From assembly GCA_021781255.1 (NCBI GenBank), contig JAJXXG010001036.1:1-9638 (forward strand): a stretch of DNA of 9,638 bases, read 5' to 3'. A program made the position numbers and the translations under genes. The notes beneath the pieces were generated by a model, which was given only the letters and a program-made list of their open reading frames with translations, made no database searches and was not told where the DNA came from. Of this stretch, positions 1 through 6,552 are shown one piece after another. Within the stretch, counting starts at the first letter, position 1; every line of letters starts with the position of its first letter. This stretch comes from Acidobacteriota bacterium (GTDB taxonomy: Bacteria > Acidobacteriota > Terriglobia > Terriglobales > Acidobacteriaceae).

Positions 1-133
1 TCCGGAAACGATTCTGCCCATTCACTTCGGCACATTCCCGCCGCTGAAAGGCACGCCGGAAGAGCTGGCTGCTCTTGTCGAGCCGCAGGTGAAGGTCGTG
101 AACTGGAGTCCGGGAGAAGAGTTCAGGGCGTAG
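1..133 (+). CDS. UPF0173-type metal-dependent hydrolase, C-terminal end (partial)
   Basis: Only the last 43 codons are inside the window; reading starts at base 2 and ends at TAG 131-133. The visible tail reads ETILPIHFGTFPPLKGTPEE and then a short lysine/valine-rich end. This matches what I recall of the C-terminus of the UPF0173 (YtkL-like) metallo-beta-lactamase-fold hydrolases, which carry a conserved 'P-M-H-Y-G-T-F-P' metal-site histidine motif followed by 'GTPEEL'. Here the motif is P-I-H-F-G-T-F-P, with the histidine kept. Members of this family are predicted cytoplasmic zinc-dependent hydrolases with no firmly assigned substrate. The gene converges on the SDR gene, about 100 bp away. 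The rest of the active site lies outside the window, so activity cannot be judged. Confidence 0.8.
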   Translation, partial: PETILPIHFGTFPPLKGTPEELAALVEPQVKVVNWSPGEEFRA

Positions 134-191
134 GTGAAACAGGAAACGAAGGAACAAGGGAAGACAATTCAAGCCGTCAGCCGTGCTGGTG

Positions 192-213
192 CCGGCAAGC
201 TGATTTTTGCCGG
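192..213. terminator. Possible bidirectional terminator hairpin between convergent genes
   Basis: CCGGCAA (192-198) and TTGCCGG (207-213) form a perfect 7-bp stem around an 8-base loop. It lies in the gap between the hydrolase stop at 133 and the SDR stop at 237, where a shared terminator would be expected. There is no clear T-run after the stem on either strand, so the call is tentative. Confidence 0.3.
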
Positions 214-236
214 AGCCCATCTCCTCAGAAGGCGGC

Positions 237-1031
237 TCATATCCCGGCATTCTCGATCTTCTTGTCGGTGAGGCTCCATCCGGCGGCGGTGATGTGCTTG
301 CCCGTCACGCCGTCTGAGGCGTCGGAGGCCAGCCAGATGAGGGGCGGCACGATGATGTCCGGGTCGAGCAGCCTCGCCCGCAGCTCGTCCGGGATAAAGG
401 CGGGAAGCATGCCGGTCGCCGTAGGGCCGCCCGGAGCAAGCGTGTTGACGGTGATGCCGGTGCCGGCAAGGTCCTGCGCCCAAATCATCGTGGCGGATTC
501 GAGGGCGGCTTTGGACGGGCCGTAAGGCGTGAAGCCCTTGAGGCGCATGGTCTGCCGGTTGGAAGAGATGTTCACGATCCGGCCCTTGCCGGCCCTGAGG
601 AAATGCGGCATGGCCGCGCGCGCCATCAGGAACGGACCGTTGACATTGGTGGCGATCATCATTTGCCAGGTCTCGGCGGGCATCTCCCAGAAACGCGCCG
701 GCTCGATCATGAATCTCTCGCTGACTTGATTCATGCCGCGCCCGGCATTGTTGACCAGCACGTCGAGCTTGCCGAAGCGGTCGAGCGCCAGAGCCACTAC
801 TGCCTCGCAGGCAGCGGGGTCTGCGACATCGGCCAGCATGGTGGCGACCGACGCTTCGCCCTGTTCGGCAGCGATTTCGACCGCGATTACATCCAGCTCA
901 TTCTGGTTCCGCGCCGCTGTCAGCACGACCTTGGCGCCGGCCCTCGCAAGCCCGCGCGCCATCGACCGGCCCAGGCCGCGCCCGCCGCCCGTCACAATCG
1001 CCACTTTGCCGGCGAGGGGAAGTTCAGTCAT
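237..1031 (-). CDS. SDR family NAD(P)-dependent oxidoreductase
   Basis: This 264-residue protein is a classical short-chain dehydrogenase/reductase, at the usual length for the family. The cofactor-binding TGGGRGLG motif is at residues 14-21, an acidic Asp68 sits where the adenine ring is normally contacted, and NNAG is at 94-97. The catalytic set is Asn129, Ser157, Tyr170 and Lys174, the last two in a YGPSK pattern. The C-terminal part (about 228-254) keeps the usual 'WLASDAS...TGKHITAAGW' end. It should be a soluble cytoplasmic enzyme reducing a carbonyl or oxidising an alcohol; the substrate cannot be read from sequence. The ATG at 1031 is preceded by GGGAGA at a plausible ribosome-binding distance. 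The permease gene ends 107 bp upstream on the same strand, so the two may be cotranscribed. FabG-like reductases are the nearest family relatives I recognise, but nothing points to fatty-acid synthesis. Confidence 0.92.
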   Translation of the reverse strand: MTELPLAGKVAIVTGGGRGLGRSMARGLARAGAKVVLTAARNQNELDVIAVEIAAEQGEASVATMLADVADPAACEAVVALALDRFGKLDVLVNNAGRGMNQVSERFMIEPARFWEMPAETWQMMIATNVNGPFLMARAAMPHFLRAGKGRIVNISSNRQTMRLKGFTPYGPSKAALESATMIWAQDLAGTGITVNTLAPGGPTATGMLPAFIPDELRARLLDPDIIVPPLIWLASDASDGVTGKHITAAGWSLTDKKIENAGI

Positions 1032-1090
1032 GGCTTGTCTCCCGCGAGAAATCGCTAATGTGCAACAGGACGTCAGCCCTCAGCAAGAGA

Positions 1091-1116
1091 GGTTTTCTCG
1101 TTCGGCTTTCTCGTTC
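1091..1116. repeat. Two tandem 13-bp units upstream of the SDR gene
   Basis: GGTTTTCTCGTTC (1091-1103) is followed directly by GGCTTTCTCGTTC (1104-1116), with one mismatch. The pair lies in the 107-bp gap between the permease stop and the SDR start. It could be a protein-binding site, but it could equally be chance duplication of a pyrimidine-rich stretch. Confidence 0.4.
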
Positions 1117-1138
1117 CCTTTGTCTCTGGTTCGCTGCT

Positions 1139-3502
1139 TTACTGATCCCGCGTCTGCTTGATGGCGCGCGGCGATTCCTTGATTTCGCCGGGACCATGCG
1201 AATCCTGAACGCCCAAGCGCAGGGTGGCGGGCGACGATTTGGCAGCGCTCGAGTTGCGTAAGTCTCGCAGGATCTCCTGCTTCTCGCGGGCATACTGGCC
1301 GGCAAGCCGCGTCAGCGCGTAGGTGATGATGTCGCTGTGATGCAGGTCCCCAGCCGACGGGTCTCGCCGCATATTCAACCATAGCCGGTGGACGAGTTCC
1401 ACATCCTCGGGCCCGAGCGCAGGCGCGTGCGGCCCGATGTAAAACACTTTCACTTCGCTGCCGGGTCCGATGACATAGAAGTTGAATTGGCGCTTGGGCT
1501 CGGGCAGCGCCTCCCATGCCTGCCCCATGCGAAATGCCTGGTCCTCGGCGGTTATGGTACTCGATATTCCCGCAACCACGGACTCCACCTCGAGCGAGTT
1601 AGCGGTCTGGGCCAACGCGGCGGAGAAGTCTCCTGCCGGAACTACCAGGAGCGACACCTTCTTGCCGAAGCTCTCGGCTACCGATACCGCCTTAGTGAAG
1701 ACCATCTGCTCGTGGTCGCTGAAGCTCTGCTGATCGGCACTCAGATACTCCGGCCCGCCCATGCCCATCAGGCGGACGCTGACCACGACAACATCCCGTT
1801 CCACAGTGCTGGTGCGTCCCAGAGTCCATTTCAAAGCCTGTGGATTGGCGGCATCGCGCATGGTCACGATTACGCCACCGGGGCGGATCGCTACTGATTC
1901 GCGACTAATCGTTTCCTGGTGCTCGAGTTGGAAGTGGTCCTTCATCTCCTTTGCGGTCCGGGCATGTTTTCGCAGGTTTTCCCGCTCGGAGATGGTGAAG
2001 ATGACGAAGAACACCGCTGAAAATGCAACGCCGCTCACAGTGGCGACTGATTTGGTGAACAGATTCACCGTGGCCGTGGCCAGCAGAACCATGAAGACCG
2101 ACAACAGGCCGATGGGGATCTCGATCTTCCCGATGCGCAGATTGGGAGGAACCTTCCAGCCGCGCTCGCCTTTGTACTGCCAGCGCAAAACCAGCATGGC
2201 GAGGTTGTTGAATGTGAACGACCAGATGACACCGAAGGCATAAGCCTCACCCAGCATGATGATGTTGCCGCGGCTGGCGATGATGGTGAACATTTGCAGG
2301 ATGAAGACCAGGTTGACGATGCGGTAGCTGGTGCCGAATCTCGGATGCGGCGTACGGAACCAGTCGGTCAGTACGCCATCCTCGGCCACGCGCATCAGCA
2401 CGCCGGTCGAGCCGATGATAGAGGTGTTAATGGCGCCGGAAAGGATCAGGAAGCCGACCACGACCACAAAGATGCGAAACGCAATGCGCCATACCAGCGG
2501 CCCCGCCATGTACATGGCCAGGCCAGCGATCAGGTTGTCCTGGTAGATGTGGGTTCGGGGTCCGGCGGGAATCAGCATCGAAGCCAGGAGCGTGCCGCCG
2601 CCGGTGAAGATGAGGCTGTAAATGGCGATGACGATCGCCGCGCGCTTCAGATTCTTGAGCTTGGGATGCGCGATTTCACGGTTGACCTGAGCCAGGCTCT
2701 CCTCGCCGCTCATGGCCAGGATGGAGTGACCGAAAGCCATGAGAATGCCGAAGAAGCCAAAGATCGGCAATCCCCTTCCGCGCAGGAACCCGACCGCATC
2801 ATTGCTGAAATGGAGATGCGAAGGGATGGGCGACGGAGGCAGTTGAGCGCCGCGCAACCACACGGTGTAGGTGCCCCAGGCGAACAGAATGATCACCATG
2901 ACGGTGGTCACCTGCATCACCCGCAGCGCCTTGTCGCTCGATTCCTCGATCCCCTTGATGTTTTGCCACCAGTAATAGATCGTGACCAGCGCGCCCACCA
3001 GCGCGGAGGTGTAGTCCATATTGAACTGGACGGGCCGGCCTTGCGCGTTCATCAGGGCCGGAGGCAGCCAGTGGCTCTGGTTCGCCACCAGCAAAATTTC
3101 GTTCAGCAGACCTGTAACGTATTGGCCCGCCGATACGCCGGAGATCGGGCCCGTGAGGATGTAATCGAACATCAGCGCCGAAACGCTGAGCTTGGCGAAC
3201 CCGCCGCCCAAGGCTTCTTTCACCACGCGGTAGACGCCGCCGCGCGTGAACATCGAACAGCTCTCGACATACACCGCGCGAACGGCAAAGCTGAACAACA
3301 TGATGCCGAGGATGAACCAGGGCGCAGCCGCTCCCACCGCCTGTTCAGCGATGCCGCCGGCGTAGAAGGCCGAAGAGCCTAAATCGTTGAGGACAATGGC
3401 CGCCGCGCGCCAAAAAGAGATGAAGGTGAGCATCACCGAGGAGGCTACGATAAGCCTTACGCGGTCGCTCGGTGGTGCAACGGTAGTTCGGGTAGAAGCC
3501 AT
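1139..3502 (-). CDS. APC-superfamily amino-acid permease with long cytoplasmic tail
   Basis: The product has 787 residues, against about 450-550 for ordinary APC permeases. Residues about 16-505 contain roughly 12 hydrophobic segments, for example 17-38, 62-80, 105-130, 195-217, 288-312, 340-370 and 463-505. The helix 6-8 region (GFFGILMAFGHSILAMSGEE, 249-268) resembles the APC core. Residues about 541-690 look like a degenerate universal-stress-protein (USP) fold: an alternation of hydrophobic strands (VVVVSV 571-576, VSLLVV 616-621, SVVAGIS 641-647) and helices, with a 'QALKW' start like USP helix 1. The usual USP G-2x-G-9x-G(S/T) ATP motif is not evident. The tail ends in a charged, low-complexity stretch (about 736-787). 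It should be an inner-membrane secondary transporter; substrate unknown. The ATG at 3502 has a weak ribosome site, and a small hairpin (3513-3528) lies just upstream of it. Confidence 0.88.
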   Translation of the reverse strand: MASTRTTVAPPSDRVRLIVASSVMLTFISFWRAAAIVLNDLGSSAFYAGGIAEQAVGAAAPWFILGIMLFSFAVRAVYVESCSMFTRGGVYRVVKEALGGGFAKLSVSALMFDYILTGPISGVSAGQYVTGLLNEILLVANQSHWLPPALMNAQGRPVQFNMDYTSALVGALVTIYYWWQNIKGIEESSDKALRVMQVTTVMVIILFAWGTYTVWLRGAQLPPSPIPSHLHFSNDAVGFLRGRGLPIFGFFGILMAFGHSILAMSGEESLAQVNREIAHPKLKNLKRAAIVIAIYSLIFTGGGTLLASMLIPAGPRTHIYQDNLIAGLAMYMAGPLVWRIAFRIFVVVVGFLILSGAINTSIIGSTGVLMRVAEDGVLTDWFRTPHPRFGTSYRIVNLVFILQMFTIIASRGNIIMLGEAYAFGVIWSFTFNNLAMLVLRWQYKGERGWKVPPNLRIGKIEIPIGLLSVFMVLLATATVNLFTKSVATVSGVAFSAVFFVIFTISERENLRKHARTAKEMKDHFQLEHQETISRESVAIRPGGVIVTMRDAANPQALKWTLGRTSTVERDVVVVSVRLMGMGGPEYLSADQQSFSDHEQMVFTKAVSVAESFGKKVSLLVVPAGDFSAALAQTANSLEVESVVAGISSTITAEDQAFRMGQAWEALPEPKRQFNFYVIGPGSEVKVFYIGPHAPALGPEDVELVHRLWLNMRRDPSAGDLHHSDIITYALTRLAGQYAREKQEILRDLRNSSAAKSSPATLRLGVQDSHGPGEIKESPRAIKQTRDQ

Positions 3503-3589
3503 CGCGAGGGTTCCGGCGAGGCAGCCGGTGGCCCAGAGTCTCTAAGAAGACCCTGAAAATCGAAGGAGCGAAACCACCGCTCTGCGACG

Positions 3590-3618
3590 AGTTTACTTTT
3601 CAATGAATGCACTGTCAA
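3590..3618 (-). promoter_or_regulatory. Sigma70-type promoter for the APC permease
   Basis: Read on the minus strand, a perfect TTGACA -35 box (3613-3618) is separated by exactly 17 bp from TAAACT (3590-3595), which matches 4 of 6 consensus -10 positions. Transcription would start near 3583 and give an untranslated leader of about 80 bases before the ATG at 3502. The leader contains CCGGC/GCCGG (3513-3528), a 5-bp stem with a 6-base loop ending about 10 bases before the start codon, which could affect ribosome access. Confidence 0.55.
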
Positions 3619-3659
3619 TGAGAAATAAGGGCGAGTACTCGGTCAGTTTGATGACAACC

Positions 3660-3780
3660 ATCCCTCAGCGGCTGAAGCCGCGCTCATTTTGCGAGGTTTG
3701 CGGCACGAGTAAACTCGTGCCCTTTCAAAACGGCGAGTTTTTCAGCAAGCTGTGAAGCCGTGCCCTTTCAAGACAGCTTC
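3660..3780. repeat. Cluster of interspersed palindromic repeat units
   Basis: Three inverted repeats lie close together: GCGGC-TGAA-GCCGC (3668-3681); GGCACGAG-TAAA-CTCGTGCC (3702-3721), a perfect 8-bp stem; and AAGCTGT (3747-3753) pairing with ACAGCTT (3773-3779). The motif CGTGCCCTTTCAA occurs twice (about 3716-3728 and 3759-3771), so part of the cluster is duplicated. No gene upstream on the plus strand would need a terminator here. I recall similar 'GTGCCCTTTCAA' palindromes scattered between genes in Acidobacteriota, which suggests a REP-like family. That recollection is not proven by this window. Confidence 0.6.
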
Positions 3781-3904
3781 AAACTGGCCCACTACCTAAC
3801 GGCGAACTCATCTCTGGCGCAACACCACGCGCAAGCGCGCTTAGGGCGCCAAATGCCAGGCGAAGATCGCATTTTCCACCGAAACGGAGGGATTGTCGCA
3901 GAGG

Positions 3905-3937
3905 GAGCCAACGGATCTGCATGGAAGAAGTTGGCTC
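3905..3937. repeat. Long-loop inverted repeat
   Basis: GAGCCAAC (3905-3912) and GTTGGCTC (3930-3937) are perfect 8-bp inverted arms around a 17-base loop. On the minus strand the pair lies about 85 bases past the stop of the small ORF at 4022-4147, so it could end that transcript. No T-run follows on that strand, and an operator or chance pairing is also possible. Confidence 0.35.
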
Positions 3938-4021
3938 AATAACCTGTGTGCGGCGGTGAAGGCCACTGCGGGGCAAACAAGCCAAGGCCTCTTCGCACTA
4001 CCCGGGCGGTGTGAGCAGGCC

Positions 4022-4147
4022 CTAATCCTTGCCGAACAGCTCTTTCCCGTCCTCGAAAAAGCTGATCAGTACGACCACCGCCGATCCGACCAGGCCGAGA
4101 AAGAACATCGCCTCCAAAATTCGAATTGCAGCTATGGCCAACGACAT
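4022..4147 (-). CDS. Small single-span membrane protein (41 aa), function unknown
   Basis: ATG at 4147 opens a 41-codon frame ending in TAG at 4022-4024. The product begins MSLAIAAIRILEAMFFLG, continues with a hydrophobic run to about residue 30 (LVGSAVVVLISF), and ends in a charged tail FEDGKELFGKD. This is a clean layout for a bitopic inner-membrane miniprotein: short N-terminus with one arginine, one membrane span, then an acidic/lysine tail. I recall similar tiny 'LE-MFF-GLVGSAVVV' proteins annotated as hypothetical in Acidobacteriota, but have no function for them. It is divergent from lnt, with 83 bp between the two starts. No convincing ribosome site precedes ATG 4147; an internal ATG at codon 14 follows GGAGG too closely (2 bases) to be a good alternative. 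Confidence 0.65.
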   Translation of the reverse strand: MSLAIAAIRILEAMFFLGLVGSAVVVLISFFEDGKELFGKD

Positions 4148-4230
4148 GCTGCGATTTTAACCCATCCCAGAGCCGGCCATTAACTTTCCCGCGCCCAGCG
4201 CAGGCCACGCGAAGTTAAAGACAGGCTCTA

Positions 4231-6006
4231 ATGTTTTACACTCTGCGCAGTATGCACTTGTCACCGTCATGGAGGCTGTGGGCCGCAGCGGTGCTTTCCG
4301 CTGTCCTGATCGAGTTGCCGTTCCCGCTTGCCGGCCCGATGCCGCCCTGGCGTTCTGTCTTTGCCTGGTTCGCGCTCGTGCCGCTTTTGTGGGCGTTGCT
4401 TTCCCGCCCTGGCCGCAAAGGTTCAAGAAGCGGGTCCTTCGACGCATCCGCCGCAGCGGACTCGCCCAGGACGACAACGGTAAGGATGGGGCACCCCGAG
4501 TTGTCGCTTCCAGGCGCCTTTTTCATCGCTTATCTCTGCGGCTTCCTGTGGTACATGGGCAACTGCTACTGGGTTCGCGACACGATGATGCACTACGGCG
4601 ATATGCCGCCGATGGCGCCCACGCTGCTGCTCATCGGGTACAGCCTGGTGCTGGGCCTCTACTTCGGCGTCTTCGGATTCGGCGTTGCGCTGGTGCGGCG
4701 CGCCACCGGCTCCGCGCGGCTCGCCCTCGCATTTGCGCCCATCCTTTGGAGCGCGCTGGAGCTAGCCGCCGCCCGCATCACCAGCGTTCCCTGGGACCAA
4801 CTCGGCTATTCGCAGGTGGACAACGCACTGGTGAACCAGCTTGCGCCGTGGACAGGAGTGTATGGGATCAGTTTTGTCCTGGTGGCAGCGAACGCGCTTC
4901 TCGCCGGAGGTTTGCTACTGGGAAGCGAGCTCAAAAGCCGACTTGCAGGAAGCTGGGCAGGCCGCTGGTCATGGGCCGGTTGCGGAGCAATTCTGCTGAT
5001 CTCCGGTTTCTGCGGTGTTTTTGTTGCGCCGCCCAAACCTGCGCCCACCGCAACCGCCGTTCTCATTCAGCCTAATCTCGACGTGGGCTCCGCCAACAAC
5101 TGGCAAGGGCCGGCATGGGACAACCAGATAGCTGAATTCGCGCGCCTGGCGGGCGAGACGTGCAACAGCTACATCGCAGGGATTCCGCAGACCGGAGCGC
5201 AGACGGGCGAGATTATCTGCCCTCCGTACCCTGCTCATCCCGATCTCGTGGTCTGGCCGGAATCGCCCGCACCCTTCGACCAGACAGACCCGCGATTCGA
5301 AAAGGCGCTTGTGACCATTGCCGGCACTGTGCAAGCGCCGCTGGTGGTGGGCGGCATCGGCTGGGACAAAGATGATCTGTCGCAGGAGTGGCGCTATTAC
5401 AACTCGGCGATCATCACGAACGCGAGTGGGCAAATCATCGGCCGCTACGACAAAATCCACCTCGTCCCCTTCGGCGAGTACATTCCCTTCCAGAATCTGA
5501 TCAAGTTCGCCCACAAGCTCACCGGGAGGGTTTCGACTTTTTCGCGCGGCACTGAGCGCAAGACATTTCTGCTCGATACACAGAACGGCGAACGCCATCG
5601 CTACGGTGTTTTCATCTGCTACGAGGCGGTCTTTGCCGACGAGGTGCGCCAGTTCGCGCGCCTGGGCGCCGAGGTGCTGGTCAACATCAGCGACGACGGA
5701 TGGTACGGCGACACCAGCGCCCCCTGGCAGCACCTGAACATGGCGCGGATGAGGGCCATCGAGAACCGCCGCTGGCTGTTGAGGGACACGAATACGGGTG
5801 TTACGGCGGTGATCGATCCTTACGGGCGCGTGCGAGAGAGCATTCCCCGCCACCAGACAGGCGCGCTGCCCGCCGAATACGGTTTTCGCGACGACATCAC
5901 GTTCTACAGCGCGCACGGCGACGTGTTTGCGTGGGTGTGCGTGGTGGCGTCTCTGGCCGGCGCTGGATTTGCTCTGATGAGGATTGGCCGCGGATCGGCG
6001 CGATGA
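4231..6006 (+). CDS. lnt: Apolipoprotein N-acyltransferase
   Basis: Lnt is an inner-membrane enzyme that transfers a fatty acyl chain from phospholipid to the N-terminal cysteine of apolipoproteins, the last step of lipoprotein maturation. The 591-residue product has an N-terminal membrane region (spans near 15-33, 41-57, 95-112, 128-155, 163-180, 205-230, 247-266), a nitrilase-type domain (about 275-550) facing the periplasm, and a final span at about 561-583. The catalytic triad is Glu344 (WPES), Lys408 (RYDKIHLVPFGEY) and Cys463 (FICYE), equivalent to E. coli E267, K335 and C387. It is longer than the E. coli enzyme (about 512 aa) because of a hydrophilic insertion at about 59-93 and a second one near 300-336 that holds Cys311 and Cys330. 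The ATG at 4231 follows ACAGG by 5 bases; the alternative ATG at 4252 has no ribosome site. Confidence 0.96.
   Translation: MFYTLRSMHLSPSWRLWAAAVLSAVLIELPFPLAGPMPPWRSVFAWFALVPLLWALLSRPGRKGSRSGSFDASAAADSPRTTTVRMGHPELSLPGAFFIAYLCGFLWYMGNCYWVRDTMMHYGDMPPMAPTLLLIGYSLVLGLYFGVFGFGVALVRRATGSARLALAFAPILWSALELAAARITSVPWDQLGYSQVDNALVNQLAPWTGVYGISFVLVAANALLAGGLLLGSELKSRLAGSWAGRWSWAGCGAILLISGFCGVFVAPPKPAPTATAVLIQPNLDVGSANNWQGPAWDNQIAEFARLAGETCNSYIAGIPQTGAQTGEIICPPYPAHPDLVVWPESPAPFDQTDPRFEKALVTIAGTVQAPLVVGGIGWDKDDLSQEWRYYNSAIITNASGQIIGRYDKIHLVPFGEYIPFQNLIKFAHKLTGRVSTFSRGTERKTFLLDTQNGERHRYGVFICYEAVFADEVRQFARLGAEVLVNISDDGWYGDTSAPWQHLNMARMRAIENRRWLLRDTNTGVTAVIDPYGRVRESIPRHQTGALPAEYGFRDDITFYSAHGDVFAWVCVVASLAGAGFALMRIGRGSAR
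4425..4504. repeat. lnt: Interspersed repeat-like sequence inside lnt
   Basis: Within the lnt reading frame lies a nested palindrome, GTCCT (4434-4438) with AGGAC (4468-4472) enclosing TCCGC-CGCA-GCGGA (4447-4460). It is followed by GATGGGGCACCC (4485-4496), which recurs exactly at 8237-8248 in an intergenic region. It encodes a low-complexity, Ser/Ala/Arg-rich loop between the second and third membrane spans, a position where Lnt proteins are normally short. Elements with a 'CCTTCGAC...CAGGA' arm and a GGGGCACCC core are, as I recall, frequent between genes in Acidobacteriota. Confidence 0.55.
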
Positions 6007-6009
6007 TGG

Positions 6010-6025
6010 TCCGCATGTGTGCGGA
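6010..6025. terminator. Hairpin between convergent lnt and the exported protein gene
   Basis: TCCGCA (6010-6015) and TGCGGA (6020-6025) form a perfect 6-bp stem with a TGTG loop, starting 4 bases after the lnt stop codon. It sits in the 69-bp gap between two convergent genes, so it could end transcription from both sides. A T-rich stretch (TTTCTTCTC) appears only about 15 bases further on, so this is not a classic intrinsic terminator. Confidence 0.4.
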
Positions 6026-6075
6026 ACCCGGCGCGGTTTCTTCTCGCATGCGCAGCACAACCCGTGCAGTGCACC

Positions 6076-6462
6076 TCAGTTCGCTCCTTCGCCGACTACC
6101 GTGTACCGTATCTTCGCTCCGGAAGCGGTTTGCAACTCGATCACGCGGTGATATTCCCCGGCATCATTCGTGTCTTCCTTGACGATCCGCGCGCGATAAT
6201 CCCCGTTTTTCAGCACATAGGCCATATACTGGCCCATTCCAGTCACAACCGCAGCGTCTTCGCTCGCCAGGATGTACTTCTTGCCGTCGATCGTTACGTT
6301 CAATTTCTGCAGGCCGTAGCACGTGTAATCTGGATTGCAGCTGACGCTCGAATCGCTCGACTCCACATGAACAGTGAGAGGAAAAGTCGGCTTTTCCGCG
6401 CTCCCAGGGGCGCAGATTGGAATGAACAACGCCGTCAAAACGAACGCTACCCGTAATTGCAT
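6076..6462 (-). CDS. Small exported protein of unknown function
   Basis: The 128-residue product starts at ATG 6462, chosen because AAAGGAG lies 5-6 bases upstream; an in-frame ATG at 6477 overlaps that ribosome site and is less likely. Residues 1-21 (MQLRVAFVLTALFIPICAPG, then S) form a signal peptide with probable cleavage after Ala22 (GSA/E), so the mature part is about 106 residues in the periplasm. It contains Cys42 and Cys48 (SCNPDYTC), which could form a disulfide. There is a beta-strand-rich pattern: LNVTIDGKKYILAS (54-67), then YRARIVKED (89-97), and an end IRYTVVGEG (118-126). I recall a family of acidobacterial hypothetical proteins with the same 'V-IDGKKY ... GDY-AR ... VVGE' layout, but no known role. 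It is convergent with lnt and divergent from prfB. Confidence 0.8.
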   Translation of the reverse strand: MQLRVAFVLTALFIPICAPGSAEKPTFPLTVHVESSDSSVSCNPDYTCYGLQKLNVTIDGKKYILASEDAAVVTGMGQYMAYVLKNGDYRARIVKEDTNDAGEYHRVIELQTASGAKIRYTVVGEGAN

Positions 6463-6537
6463 TTTGGCTCCTTTCATTCGCCTCAAGAATCCTTTCAAGC
6501 AGTATCGAATCCTACGGAGAATTACCCTGCGTGAAAT

Positions 6538-6546
6538 TGGTATAAT
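6538..6546 (+). promoter_or_regulatory. Extended -10 promoter of prfB
   Basis: TGGTATAAT (6538-6546) is a perfect extended -10 element (TGn before a consensus TATAAT). No good -35 box is visible at the normal distance (6518-6523 reads AGAATT), which is typical of extended -10 promoters. The expected start, 6-8 bases downstream, falls on 6552-6554, that is, on the prfB ATG itself. Confidence 0.65.
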
Positions 6547-6552
6547 TATCTC

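Larger units (their letters stand above)
3619..4021. other. Gene-free stretch with palindromes
   Basis: I see no credible gene between the permease promoter and the small ORF ending at 4022. Short open frames here lack recognisable protein character. The stretch holds the palindrome cluster at 3660-3780, a long-loop inverted repeat at 3905-3937, and two AAGGCC copies (3959-3964 and 3984-3989) of doubtful meaning. Confidence 0.6.

Noticed and set aside
603..1058. 151-residue open frame on the plus strand
   Set aside because: It is antisense to the SDR gene, whose cofactor and catalytic motifs are complete.
2294..3382. 362-residue open frame on the plus strand
   Set aside because: It lies antisense to the permease and has a His/Gln/Arg/Asp-rich composition with no domain signs; it is the mirror of a GC-rich coding strand.
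3660..3780. CRISPR array
   Set aside because: The repeats are palindromes of different sequence and size with no regular direct repeat and spacer pattern.
4269..5075. 268-residue open frame on the plus strand, alternative frame in lnt
   Set aside because: It is an Arg/Ala-rich out-of-frame shadow of lnt without membrane or domain character.
4969..6060. 363-residue open frame on the minus strand
   Set aside because: It is antisense to lnt, which has all its catalytic motifs; the composition is rich in Arg, Ala, Val and His with no recognisable fold.
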